Source: Bin5 sp965207495
Lineage (GTDB): Bacteria; Chloroflexota; Anaerolineae; Caldilineales; Caldilineaceae
Reading direction: 5' to 3'
DNA length: 64,000 bases
Assembly (NCBI GenBank): GCA_965207495.1
Contig: OZ242287.1
Span: 3,472,001 to 3,536,000, forward strand
Every line of letters begins with the position of its first letter. Within the stretch, counting starts at the first letter, position 1. Below the pieces are notes generated by a model. That model made no database searches, had not been told where the DNA came from, and worked only from the letters and a program-made list of their open reading frames with translations. The position numbers and the translations under genes were made by a program. This document shows, piece by piece, positions 34,888 through 43,357 of the stretch.

Positions 34888-35781
34888 TCAGGGCTTTCGC
34901 GCCTGGATGCTGCTGCCGGTAAAGCGTTGCAGCAGATCCCGCAGCATGTTCGGATTCAGATCCGTTAGTGCAGGCGGCAGCTCGCCGTTGAAGTCGGCAG
35001 CGGTATAGCGCTGTTCGATGGTTATCGCGATTTCGTGGAAACCGGCGGCCTGGAGCAAAGAGGTGAATTGGCTGATGGTCAGGGCGCCGGCGATGCAGCC
35101 GGCCCAACTCAGCCCGGCCCGAATCTGTTCCTCGCTCACGGGCATGCCGGAAAGGTCGCCATCAACGACGATGTCCGAAATTGCAACGCGTCCTCCCGAC
35201 TTGAGCACGCGGAAGGCCTCATTGAGGACCTTGCCCTTGTCGGTGGTGAGATTCACGACGCAGTTGGAAATGACTACATCGACCTTATCGGCGGGTAGGG
35301 GGAGGTTTTCCAGGTCGCCCTTGCGAAACTCCACGTTGGTGGCGCCGGCCTTATCGGCGTTGCGGCGGGCCAGCTCCAGCATGCTGTCGTTCAAGTCGAC
35401 GCCGTAGACGTAGCCGGACTCACCGACCTGTCGGGCAGCGAGCAGCGCGTCAAGGCCGCCGCCGGAGCCGAGATCGAGGACAGTTTCGCCGGGTGCCAGG
35501 GAGGCGATGGCGTTGGGATTGCCGCATCCGCGGCTGCTGTTGACGGCGGAGTCCGGCAGCTGGCTCAGGTCTTCGATTTCGTAGAAATCGCTACCGCAAC
35601 AGTTCTGACTGCCGTTACCATTCAGCTGCTCTTCGGCGACCCGTCCATAGTGTAACTGGACCTCGGCGCGGATGGATTCAGCGTCATTGAGCGATGCTGA
35701 AGACAGTTCAACAGAGGTACCACAACAGCTGCCGGTCTGCAATTCGTCAGATATCTGCAGCACTTCAGTTTGAGATTGCAT
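34888..35781 (-). CDS. arsM: Arsenite S-adenosylmethionine methyltransferase
   Basis: Methylates As(III) with SAM, 297 residues. The SAM site is VLDLGSGGGLDALLAA (residues 101-116) with GVDLND as motif II. Cysteines match the ArsM pattern: Cys61/62 in NCCGSDFY, Cys86 in RGCGNP, Cys174 in ISNCVVNL and Cys229 in WAGCIAGA; an extra SCCG pair sits at 19-20. The segment SDIVVDGDLSG is also typical. It overlaps arsR by 17 bases and is followed within two bases by the MFS gene, forming a compact three-gene operon. Confidence 0.95.
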   Translation of the reverse strand: MQSQTEVLQISDELQTGSCCGTSVELSSASLNDAESIRAEVQLHYGRVAEEQLNGNGSQNCCGSDFYEIEDLSQLPDSAVNSSRGCGNPNAIASLAPGETVLDLGSGGGLDALLAARQVGESGYVYGVDLNDSMLELARRNADKAGATNVEFRKGDLENLPLPADKVDVVISNCVVNLTTDKGKVLNEAFRVLKSGGRVAISDIVVDGDLSGMPVSEEQIRAGLSWAGCIAGALTISQFTSLLQAAGFHEIAITIEQRYTAADFNGELPPALTDLNPNMLRDLLQRFTGSSIQARKP

Positions 35782-36178
35782 GGTTTATTTCTCCTGGATC
35801 GCGAATTATCGACTTTACAAATGAATTGAGTGGCTCTACCCCTTCTCTTCTGACCGAATAGTAGATCCACGTGCCGCGCCGCTCGCTGTTTACAAGGCAC
35901 GCCTTGCGCAGCAGGCGCAGATGATGGGAAATCGTGGGCTGCGAGAGAGTGAAACGGGCCTCGATATGGCAGACGCACATGGGGCTAGACTGACGAGACA
36001 GAAGATCAAGGATCCGAATTCGAACGGGATGGCTAATCGCCTTGAACGTGGAGGCAATTGTTTCGGCTTGGGCGGTGTCGCCGATCTGCATACCAGCGAA
36101 TTCGCTGTGAGGCGCTGCTGGCAAACCCGGGAGTTGGGGTTTTCCGGTGCTGCTGCCGGTTGTCAACTGGGTTACCAT
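35765..36178 (-). CDS. arsR: ArsR/SmtB-family arsenic-responsive repressor
   Basis: Winged-helix metal sensor, 137 residues. The helix-turn-helix is TLSQPTISHHLRLLRKACLV (residues 77-96). The As(III) site is Cys68-Val-Cys70 (MCVCHIE), as in classical ArsR, with Cys94 as a possible third ligand. About 40 extra N-terminal residues precede the core (HPVRIRILDLL). GGAG lies about nine bases before the ATG. It should repress its own operon by binding the dyad at 36283-36304 and release it on arsenite binding. Confidence 0.93.
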   Translation of the reverse strand: MVTQLTTGSSTGKPQLPGLPAAPHSEFAGMQIGDTAQAETIASTFKAISHPVRIRILDLLSRQSSPMCVCHIEARFTLSQPTISHHLRLLRKACLVNSERRGTWIYYSVRREGVEPLNSFVKSIIRDPGEINHAISN

Positions 36179-36271
36179 TGTGTTCTCTCCGCCCCGTCTT
36201 TTGCGTTTCTTAGCTTGTCCACCACCCTAATCAAAGGAAGCCAAAGGTTCAAAATCGGCCGCCTACGGGAC

Positions 36272-36300
36272 AGTCTATCCCTTATATTGATATTTGTCAA
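36272..36300 (-). promoter_or_regulatory. ars operon promoter
   Basis: On the minus strand: TTGACA (36295-36300), 17 bases, TAGACT (36272-36277). The -35 lies inside the ArsR-type dyad, so repressor binding would block RNA polymerase. The leader to arsR is about 87 bases. Confidence 0.8.
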
Positions 36301-36304
36301 TATA
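36283..36304. promoter_or_regulatory. ArsR-type operator
   Basis: TATATTGA-TATTTG-TCAATATA is a perfect 8-base inverted repeat with a 6-base spacer. ATTGA-N6-TCAAT spacing fits ArsR/SmtB operators. It covers the -35 box of the ars promoter. Confidence 0.82.
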
Positions 36305-36360
36305 TTGTAGGGGCGGGTACATCCCAGATCTGAAGTGGGACCGGTTTGGAAGGGAGACTG

Positions 36361-36761
36361 TGCCGGCGGTGGCAGGTACTGTTCGCCGGTTCTTGGAGAG
36401 AAGCAGGGCAGACGCCGGGCCTCCGGCCCTACCGGGTGTCCATTGGTTTAGGGGGAACAGGGCAGGCACAAGGCCTGCCCCTACGGGAGCGGCTGGGGGG
36501 AATGCTGTTGGCTAAACACCTTTCTCTAGACACGTTGCTGGGGAAGAATGAGCACAGTGGTCTAGCAAGGGCGGGGCGTTGCGGGGGCGCAGCCCCTGCA
36601 CAAGAGAGGGCCGAAGGCCCGAACGCCCAAATGCAAGGAGAGAGTGAAGAGGAGAGAGGAGAGAGTGACACCGTCTGTTCCACCGGAGATTGGGATTGGA
36701 ACTGACTGCGGCTTGGTTGCCATTAGAGAAAAACGAGTGTATACGCCCATTTTGGGATGCA
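36361..36761 (+). repeat. Dispersed hairpin-rich repeat, copy B
   Basis: Shares with copy C an early TGCCGGCGGTGGC block (36361-36373) and with both other copies the GGGCAGGC palindrome (36460-36480), the TGGGGAAGAATGA block, the GGGCC-GAA-GGCCC hairpin and the terminal TTTTGGGATGCA (end 36761). The part after the third hairpin (36628-36735) has diverged and is rich in GAGAG. It lies between the ars operon and xseA, reading toward xseA. Confidence 0.78.
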
Positions 36762-36780
36762 CACCGGAAAAGAAATTCCT

Positions 36781-36809
36781 GTGAAATCGGACGTTGGGCG
36801 TGGTACAAT
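36781..36809 (+). promoter_or_regulatory. xseA promoter, extended -10, near-leaderless
   Basis: GTGAAA (36781-36786, four of six), 17 bases, TACAAT (36804-36809) preceded by TGG, an extended -10. Only eight bases separate the -10 from the ATG at 36818, so the transcript would have almost no leader. Confidence 0.6.
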
Positions 36810-36817
36810 CCAGGGCT

Positions 36818-38131
36818 ATGAATCCTCTGACGATTACGCAACTGACGTCGCATGTTACTTCACTGTTCGAGCAAGACGAGCTGCTCCGGGATGTCTGGGT
36901 CCTGGCGGAAGTGAGCCGATGGACGAAGGCGGCCAGCGGGCACATTTACTTCAGCATGAAGGACAGTGGCGCGGTCATCAGTGCTTTGATGTGGCGGGGA
37001 AACGCACACCGGCACGCCTGGCTCCCGAGAGAGGGCGACCAGATCCTGGCGCACGGGCACGTGACTGTCTACCCTGAGCGCGGCCAGTACCAATTCTATG
37101 CAGACGAGATCCGGCCGGCGGGGCGCGGACAGTTGTACGCGCAGTTTGAAGCGCTAAAGGAGAGGCTCGCGGCTGAGGGCCTCTTTGATGCGGATCGTAA
37201 GCGGCCGATTTCAGCTAAGCCGCGGCGATTAGGAATCGTCACGAGCCAGAGCGCGGCCGCGTTTCAGGACGTGTTGCGCGTTCTGGGCCAGCGCTGGCCG
37301 CTGGCGGAGGCGGTCCTGTTTCCGACGCAGGTCCAGGGGGCAGAGGCGCCAGGGCAGATCGCGGCCGCGCTGGCGGCTGCGAACAGATTCGCGGGCGGGG
37401 CAGCATCGCGCGGCGCCATTTCCAAAGAAGATCAGGCGGAAATGCCTTTGCTGTTTGCGGGCAACGGTCACAGATCTTCGGATTCGCTGTTCGAGAGTAC
37501 TGAACAGGAGGAGGGCCTCCTAGACACAGTTCTGCTCGTACGGGGGGGCGGTTCGATAGAGGACCTGTGGGCATTCAACGAGGAGGTCGTGGCGTACGCC
37601 ATCGCACAGAGCAATGTGCCGGTCGTGACCGGGATCGGCCATGAGACCGACTTCACGATCGCCGATTTCGTCGCTGATTTGCGGGCCCCGACGCCGACAG
37701 GGGCGGCAGTGGCGGCGACGCCTGACCGCCGGGAGCTGCTGCAGGATGTCAGGCAGATGCAGGTGTGGTTACTTCGAGGCGGCGCTGGCGCGGTTTCGGA
37801 TCGGATGGTACAGCTGGAAGAGGTGCGGCGCCGGCTGCTGCGCAGCGCGCCGCTGCGGCAGATTGATCTCTCGCGGCAGCGGCTAGATGAGACTGAGGAC
37901 CGAATCCGTCGCGTTCAAGCTGGGGTGCTACAGCGAAGGAAAGAACAGTTGGCCTCCGCCAGGGCGAGGCTGGAAGGCCTTAATCCTTCGGCCGTGCTTT
38001 CGCGAGGGTACAGTATTGTGCAACGCGGCGACGGCGCTGTCGTCAGCGCCCCAGAACAGACGTCTATCGGAGAGCGTTTGCTGGTGCGCTCGTCTGGTGG
38101 AGCTTACCCCGTGATCCGCGAGAGCGACTGA
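36818..38131 (+). CDS. xseA: Exodeoxyribonuclease VII large subunit
   Basis: Catalytic subunit of ExoVII, which trims single-stranded DNA from both ends, 437 residues from ATG 36818. The N-terminal OB fold (ITQLTSHVTSLFEQDELLRD, then HIYFSMKD) is followed by the catalytic domain with KPRRLGIVTSQSAAAFQDVL, the motif VRGGGSIEDLWAFNEE, TGIGHETDFTIADFVADLRA and PTPTGAA. The C-terminal part is helical and Arg-rich. A hydrophilic insert of about 40 residues (37396-37520) precedes the GGGS motif. No ribosome site is seen, consistent with a near-leaderless start. A TTG at 36794 is less likely. The small subunit gene xseB is not next to it. Confidence 0.93.
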   Translation: MNPLTITQLTSHVTSLFEQDELLRDVWVLAEVSRWTKAASGHIYFSMKDSGAVISALMWRGNAHRHAWLPREGDQILAHGHVTVYPERGQYQFYADEIRPAGRGQLYAQFEALKERLAAEGLFDADRKRPISAKPRRLGIVTSQSAAAFQDVLRVLGQRWPLAEAVLFPTQVQGAEAPGQIAAALAAANRFAGGAASRGAISKEDQAEMPLLFAGNGHRSSDSLFESTEQEEGLLDTVLLVRGGGSIEDLWAFNEEVVAYAIAQSNVPVVTGIGHETDFTIADFVADLRAPTPTGAAVAATPDRRELLQDVRQMQVWLLRGGAGAVSDRMVQLEEVRRRLLRSAPLRQIDLSRQRLDETEDRIRRVQAGVLQRRKEQLASARARLEGLNPSAVLSRGYSIVQRGDGAVVSAPEQTSIGERLLVRSSGGAYPVIRESD

Positions 38132-38233
38132 AGTGCAAACGACCCAGAGTTCACTCTGTCCCAGTCAAAGCGGTTTCGGTGCGATTCTTCGACTGATGGA
38201 AACCCCATAGCAAACATTCGGGACGCTGGCGAT

Positions 38234-39616
38234 CTACGGAAGCGTTCCGCGGATTTCCTCGATGGCTGGGTCGATTTCCTCGATTTTCGCGTACTCCTCA
38301 TCCCAGAAAACCTGGCTGGCCATGCGTTCGATCTGGTCGGCGCTATAGCCGAAACGGGTCCACAGGTCCTGTTTCATGCTATGGAGGCGGTCGTGTTGAC
38401 CGGGCCGGTTGAGGTCGATGATCTCGCCGATCGACGCACCCAGGAATACGGCTTTGGCCCATGCTTCCAGCGTATCATCGTCCGGCCTAGCGCCATGACG
38501 CTCGTAGAGCTCGGCGCTGACGGATGGATAGCGGTCGTAGCTGTCAGTGGCGATGGTGACGACGTTATCCTGCGGGCCAAGTCCCAGGTATTTTGCAGTC
38601 TTGATGGCGCCGACGATGTTGCAGATGCAGCTCGGACCGAACTTGCCCTGCAGCGCCTCGGCATCCTGACTCCTCAGCCCGAGGCGGTCGACGAGTGCAC
38701 CGGTCCCTGACTGGGCAACTTCCATACCCTGGACGGTCTCTTCGTCGTTGATAAGCATGAGGAGGTCGGAGTTATGGACGTTATGGATGAGAGTAACCAT
38801 TTTGTCGCCGATGCCTTCGATGCGGTGCTGGCCCTGGCCGCCGTCGAAGAGGGTTGAGCACTGGCGGGGTTCGAGTACTACGATGCTGGCGTCGGGGTAG
38901 ATCGACTTGATATGGTCCCCGGCCGCGAGCGTGCCGGCGCTGCCTGGTGCGCTGACGAAGGCGGCAACCTGGCCGTTGCCTACGCTGGCGGCGGCTTTTT
39001 CGACGGCGTCGCCGGTGACGTGGCGGTGGAAGCGGTAGTTGGGCATCAGTTCGAACTGGGCGAGGACGACGTATTTTTCCGGCTTGCTGACGTATTCGCT
39101 GTGCGTGCGCTCGAGGGTCAGGATCACGTCCGATTCGGTGCCGGGTGTGAGGTCCAGGTCGCCGCCGTATTTGCGGATGCGCTCGTAGCGTTCCTGGCTC
39201 ATGGTGTCGGGCATGACGACGACGGCCTGGTAGCCTTTCAAGGCGCTGACGTAGGCCGTGCCGATGCCGAAATTTCCTGTGCTGGGGCCGATTATTTGGC
39301 GGTCGCCGGGTCTCAAGCCGTTTAGCACTTCAGATTCCGCGAGTGTTGTGTAGGCTGGGCCGACTTTCATCGAGCCACTGGGAAAGTTGCGACCGCTGAG
39401 GACGATAATATTGGCCTGGACGCCGGTCAGCTCCTTGGGCAGGATGATGTGCTCTACTTCGGTACCGGTGTTTTTCCAATTGATGTTAAAAAGGTTGAGG
39501 GGGGCGAGTTCGTTCGCGGTCAAGGCTGATGACGCTTGGCTTCGCAGACTGTCCGACAGCAGGTTCGGGTCGCGCATTTCCGCGTAGGTTGGGCCGGGTA
39601 TAATTGGTAAAGTCAA
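38234..39616 (-). CDS. Fold-type II PLP-dependent enzyme (cysteine synthase-like)
   Basis: 460-residue member of the cysteine synthase/cystathionine beta-synthase/threonine dehydratase superfamily. The PLP lysine is in NFPSGSMKVGPAY near residue 84, the asparagine/glycine loop is GPSTGNFGIGTAYV near 109-122, and the phosphate loop is APGSAGTLAAGD near 222. It is longer than CysK (about 310) with an extended C-terminal part. The exact reaction cannot be named. The threonine synthase gene lies 132 bases upstream on the same strand, so a role in amino acid metabolism is likely. Confidence 0.85.
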   Translation of the reverse strand: MTLPIIPGPTYAEMRDPNLLSDSLRSQASSALTANELAPLNLFNINWKNTGTEVEHIILPKELTGVQANIIVLSGRNFPSGSMKVGPAYTTLAESEVLNGLRPGDRQIIGPSTGNFGIGTAYVSALKGYQAVVVMPDTMSQERYERIRKYGGDLDLTPGTESDVILTLERTHSEYVSKPEKYVVLAQFELMPNYRFHRHVTGDAVEKAAASVGNGQVAAFVSAPGSAGTLAAGDHIKSIYPDASIVVLEPRQCSTLFDGGQGQHRIEGIGDKMVTLIHNVHNSDLLMLINDEETVQGMEVAQSGTGALVDRLGLRSQDAEALQGKFGPSCICNIVGAIKTAKYLGLGPQDNVVTIATDSYDRYPSVSAELYERHGARPDDDTLEAWAKAVFLGASIGEIIDLNRPGQHDRLHSMKQDLWTRFGYSADQIERMASQVFWDEEYAKIEEIDPAIEEIRGTLP

Positions 39617-39748
39617 GTCAGATTCTCCGCTTTCAGGAAACTAAGAGGCATGGAATCAGAAATGCTCAAGTGAGCCTCTGCCCTATGGTACCAGAATGGA
39701 AGAGGCCATGCGAACGAATCACGGCCAGGACACAGAATCAGGCTGGCG

Positions 39749-41122
39749 TCAGCAGTATGGTCCATCGCAATCAAGGTCAAGATTCTCGGCGACTGCGTCC
39801 AATTCGGGCTGAATGACTGTCGGTTCTCCCGCTACCTTCATGGCGGCGGGAACGTCTTTCAGGCCGCTGCCGGTGCTGATTACGACGACGGTATTGCTGG
39901 AGTCCAGCAATTGCTGACCTAGTGCGAGCTGGAGGCCGGCGAGGGCGGTTGCGCCGGCAGGTTCCGCGAAAACGCCGCCCAAGCGGGCCAGCGGCAGGAT
40001 GGCCTGGAGAATTGCCTCGTCTTCTACAAGGAGAAAGGCGCCACCACTTTCACGAACAGCGCGAAGGGCTTTGGTGGCGTCGCGGGGTTCGTTAACGCTG
40101 ATCGAGTCGGCTGAAGTAGCGGCTCTGACGGGCGTGGGCACGTCCAGGCCGTCGCGCCAGGCGTTGTGAATGGCGGCGCTGGCGGTGGACTGGATCCCGT
40201 AAATGCGGGGGATGCGGTCGATCCACCCAAGTGCGTGCAGCTCCCAGAAGCCCTTGTATACGCCGCCGATGATCGAGCCGTCGCCGACGGAGACAAAGAC
40301 GGCGTCGGGGTGAACGAATTGGGGGGGATTGACGTGATTGTCGATCTTTCCGGCACTGTCGTTCGCCTCGGCGAGCTGGGCGGCGATCTCGAAGCTGACC
40401 GTCTTTTTGCCTTCGGTCATGTAGGGGTTGTAGCCAGTGTTGCGATTGTACCAGCCGAACTCATTGCAGGCGCGCACGCAAAGATCGAAGGCGTCGTCGT
40501 AGGTGCCGTCGACGGCGAGAACGCGGCTGCCGTAGACGAGGAGCTGGGCGATCTTGGCCTGGGGCGCGGAGCGGGGCACGAAGATAACGTTGGAATGTGC
40601 GGCCGCGGCGCTCATGGCGGCCAGCGCGGCGGCGGCGTTGCCCGTGCTGGCGGTGGCGACGACATCGCGGCCGGTCTCGCGGGCGCGGGCGACGGCGACT
40701 GCGGACGCCCGATCTTTGAAAGACCCGGATGGGTTGCGGCCGTCGTCTTTCAAGTAAAGATTGGGTAGATTCAGTGCTTCCGCCAGGCGATCTGCGCGTA
40801 GCAACGGCGTGTCACCTACGGGAAGTGGCGGGAGAGAATCGGGCTTCACGGGGAGCAGCGGCCACCAACGTTCGATGCTGCGAGTAGTGTTTGGGGTCAT
40901 GAAAGAGAAGGGACGGGACAGACCTGGCTCAGACGCGTCGGGACGGGCTGTTCGCATAGCGTTTATCGCATCATAGTCGTAAACAGCGTCAAGATGGCCC
41001 AGGTCGCTGCCCCGGTTTGGCCGGCAGGGGCAGACATATTCGATTGAATCGGTCGAAAAAGTGCGGGCGCAGCGAAGGCAGCGCAGGCCAGTCAGAAAGG
41101 TTTCTGAGTGGGATGATGACAT
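39749..41122 (-). CDS. thrC: Threonine synthase
   Basis: Converts O-phosphohomoserine to threonine with PLP, 457 residues. The N-terminal zinc-ribbon-like segment (CLRCARTF, then CPCRPN) is typical of bacterial/archaeal-type threonine synthases. The PLP lysine is in NPSGSFKDRASAVAVA, the TASTGNAAAALA loop follows, and DAVFVSVGDGSIIGGVYKGF holds the phosphate-binding glycines. ATG 41122 is preferred, seven bases after AAGGAA; the ATG six bases earlier is too close to it. It has its own promoter at 41167-41195 and precedes a second PLP enzyme. Confidence 0.92.
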   Translation of the reverse strand: MSSSHSETFLTGLRCLRCARTFSTDSIEYVCPCRPNRGSDLGHLDAVYDYDAINAMRTARPDASEPGLSRPFSFMTPNTTRSIERWWPLLPVKPDSLPPLPVGDTPLLRADRLAEALNLPNLYLKDDGRNPSGSFKDRASAVAVARARETGRDVVATASTGNAAAALAAMSAAAAHSNVIFVPRSAPQAKIAQLLVYGSRVLAVDGTYDDAFDLCVRACNEFGWYNRNTGYNPYMTEGKKTVSFEIAAQLAEANDSAGKIDNHVNPPQFVHPDAVFVSVGDGSIIGGVYKGFWELHALGWIDRIPRIYGIQSTASAAIHNAWRDGLDVPTPVRAATSADSISVNEPRDATKALRAVRESGGAFLLVEDEAILQAILPLARLGGVFAEPAGATALAGLQLALGQQLLDSSNTVVVISTGSGLKDVPAAMKVAGEPTVIQPELDAVAENLDLDCDGPYC

Positions 41123-41166
41123 AGCCATTTTCCTTTACTATGGCTCCAACTTTCAGACGATATGGT

Positions 41167-41195
41167 ATAGTAGGAGGGATGGTTTCGTTTAGCAA
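41167..41195 (-). promoter_or_regulatory. Predicted thrC promoter
   Basis: On the minus strand: TTGCTA (41190-41195), 17 bases, TACTAT (41167-41172). Each box matches four of six consensus bases. The leader would be about 38 bases. Confidence 0.5.
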
Positions 41196-41317
41196 GTCGT
41201 GACGGCCATGCATACACGAAATTGGGTGTGCCGCCGGCAGGAACCAACTAGGTCGAGATATGCGCTCGAAGTGCCGGAGCGGGCGGAGTTAGGCACAGTG
41301 GGAGAAGAGATTCGAGA

Positions 41318-41758
41318 ATGACGGTCTATGCCAAAACAGAAGTATCGGTCAGGGCACTTTCATGGCGAGTGCTTGTTGCGATTGATGTACTGTCTTATCT
41401 TGTTTTCGCCATTGGCGGGCGCATGATGCACAGTTCGGGCGGGCCCGCAGACTGGCTGTCCAACATGCCCCGTATCATCACCCCATTCTTAGTCGGATGG
41501 TTTGTCGCGGCGATTGTATTCGGGGCGTACCCTCGTTCAGGTCGCATTGGGCTGCGTCGATTTGCGCTAAACTCAGTTCTGGCCGTCCTTATTGGGAACG
41601 CACTTGGGTTCGGCCTGCGCGCGATTGTGTTTGGCGACGGGGTCGCATGGATTTTCGTTTTGGCCGCGGTGGGTCTGACGACGCTGGTCCTGGTTGGTCT
41701 CCGTCTGACCTATTTTTGGGTTGTAACGTCGAGGGATATAGCCGGCGGAGAGGTATGA
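41318..41758 (+). CDS. DUF3054 family membrane protein
   Basis: 146 residues with four hydrophobic segments (about 19-38, 52-70, 83-102, 108-135). The pattern with MPRIITPFLVGWFVAA and the GLRLTYFWVV end fits the DUF3054 family, small membrane proteins of unknown function in bacteria and archaea. It is divergent from thrC with 195 bases between. No metabolic link is evident. Confidence 0.8.
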   Translation: MTVYAKTEVSVRALSWRVLVAIDVLSYLVFAIGGRMMHSSGGPADWLSNMPRIITPFLVGWFVAAIVFGAYPRSGRIGLRRFALNSVLAVLIGNALGFGLRAIVFGDGVAWIFVLAAVGLTTLVLVGLRLTYFWVVTSRDIAGGEV

Positions 41759-42033
41759 CTGGCGGAGAGTGATGGGAAGAATGCCTCTGCGTTTGCCAAA
41801 ATTAGCGCCATTAAGACCAGTGCCTTTACAGCAATAACTGCCAGTGCTTGATTAGGACGGGTGTGCAACCATCTCCTTTCCGCAGCGTATTCAGAAGAGA
41901 GATACAAAATGGATTCGGGCCGACCTGTACGTATCTCGTCTGTGTATAGTGGACAAAGCCACCGGAACCTGTAGTTCGTCTGCAGCAGCCTGGCAGGCGC
42001 CAGCTGACGCGAAAGGAGAAGGGCAGTAACACA

Positions 42034-43164
42034 ATGCGAATCGCCCTCTTTAGCGATATATACAAGCCCTATATCAACGGTGTCGTAAATCACGTTGGAC
42101 TACTTAAGGAGCACTTCGACCGCTGGGGAGAGCAGGTCTATCTTTTTGTTCCAGAGCAGGACAAGGAGACTGCAGACGAGAGCAATGTCATTCGCCTTCC
42201 AAGCATCCCGATAGCCGACACTGGATATCACTTGACGGTGCGAGTTGACTCGCGGTGCCGGGACATTCTGAAGATGATGGACGTGATTCATGTTCACCAT
42301 CCATTCATAAGCGGCAGTTTCGGCCTCACTTTTTCGCGGCGCTACGACATACCGCTGGTCTTTACCAGCCATACACGGTACGATCTTTACGTGCAGCAGT
42401 ACCTTCCACTGGTGCCGGATACTCTGTCCGACACGGCCTTGCATGCGTTCTTCCAGCGGTTTAGCCAGCGATGCAGTGCGATTATCGCGCCGAGCCAGAG
42501 TGCGGCGGCGGTCATGCAGACTTGGGGCATTCAGGGACGTGTGGCAGTCATTCCCAACGGCGTCGAGTTGGGTCAGTTTCAGAGTCCTCAGCAGGAGGCC
42601 AAGCGGTCCGAACTCAGGATCCCTGACGATATGGTGGTGGGCGTCTACGTGGGAAGGATCAGCCAGGAAAAGGCTGTGGACCGCCTCCTGAAGGTCTTCG
42701 CGGCGCTGAAAGACGAGTGTCCGAAACTTCACCTGCTGCTTGTCGGGGGCGGCCCGAGCCTGGACGAGTGCCGCCACCTTGCACGGAGTTCCGAAATGGA
42801 TGACAGGGTGACGTTTACTGGCCCGATCTCATACGAACGCATCGCGGGTGTCCTCGGTGTTGCGGACTTTTTCGTGTCCGCTAGTGTGAGTGAAGTGCAT
42901 CCGCTGACCTTTATCGAGGCCGCGGCCGCGGGACTGCCGGCCGTTGGGATCGATTCGCCTGGCGTGGCTGATATGATCGTCGACGAAGAGACCGGTTTCT
43001 TGACTGAAAACAACGACCTCAGCTTCGGACTTCGCATAATGAAAATGGCACAGGACGTTCAACTGAGACGGGAGATGGGGTGCGCGGCACGAAATTACAG
43101 TCAACGTTTTTCCGCGCGCCACAATGCGCGTGAAGTTCTGGCGCTGTATCAGTCTTTGCAGTAG
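42034..43164 (+). CDS. GT4-family glycosyltransferase
   Basis: 376-residue retaining glycosyltransferase with a GT-B fold. The N-terminal half opens MRIALFSDIYKPYINGVVNH, typical of GT4 enzymes acting on lipids such as diacylglycerol or PIM-like acceptors, with HVHHPF and TSHTRYDLY. The C-terminal half has GVYVGRISQEKAVDRLL and the nucleotide-sugar motif SVSEVHPLTFIEAAAAGLPA near residues 288-307, with the EX7E glutamates. It probably builds membrane glycolipid or cell-surface sugar. GAAGGG lies about ten bases before the ATG. It appears to be a single-gene unit. Confidence 0.9.
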   Translation: MRIALFSDIYKPYINGVVNHVGLLKEHFDRWGEQVYLFVPEQDKETADESNVIRLPSIPIADTGYHLTVRVDSRCRDILKMMDVIHVHHPFISGSFGLTFSRRYDIPLVFTSHTRYDLYVQQYLPLVPDTLSDTALHAFFQRFSQRCSAIIAPSQSAAAVMQTWGIQGRVAVIPNGVELGQFQSPQQEAKRSELRIPDDMVVGVYVGRISQEKAVDRLLKVFAALKDECPKLHLLLVGGGPSLDECRHLARSSEMDDRVTFTGPISYERIAGVLGVADFFVSASVSEVHPLTFIEAAAAGLPAVGIDSPGVADMIVDEETGFLTENNDLSFGLRIMKMAQDVQLRREMGCAARNYSQRFSARHNAREVLALYQSLQ

Positions 43165-43281
43165 CAGAAATCCGGGAGGAAGAGGCTGAATATCGATGCA
43201 ATACATCGTCGGGCGTGACCGTTACCGGTTCACTGAATCGGCTGTTTTAGCGCACTCACTTTCGGATAGAGAATTCTAGCG

Positions 43282-43310
43282 TTGCGCTCTATTTGCAGAT
43301 GCTGTATTAT
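43282..43310 (+). promoter_or_regulatory. Predicted promoter of the PIN/TRAM-cysS-rlmB group
   Basis: TTGCGC (43282-43287, three of six), 17 bases, TATTAT (43305-43310, five of six). The predicted start near 43317 leaves a leader of about 40 bases. Confidence 0.5.
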
Positions 43311-43357
43311 GAATTTAATGCGAAATTATCGTTTTCCTTCTTCAGGGGAGTTTGGAT

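Noticed and set aside
34886..35107. A longer N terminus for the MFS gene inside arsM
   Set aside because: The added residues are Arg/His-rich nonsense from antisense-type frame use; GTG 34885 right after the arsM stop gives a normal MFS start.
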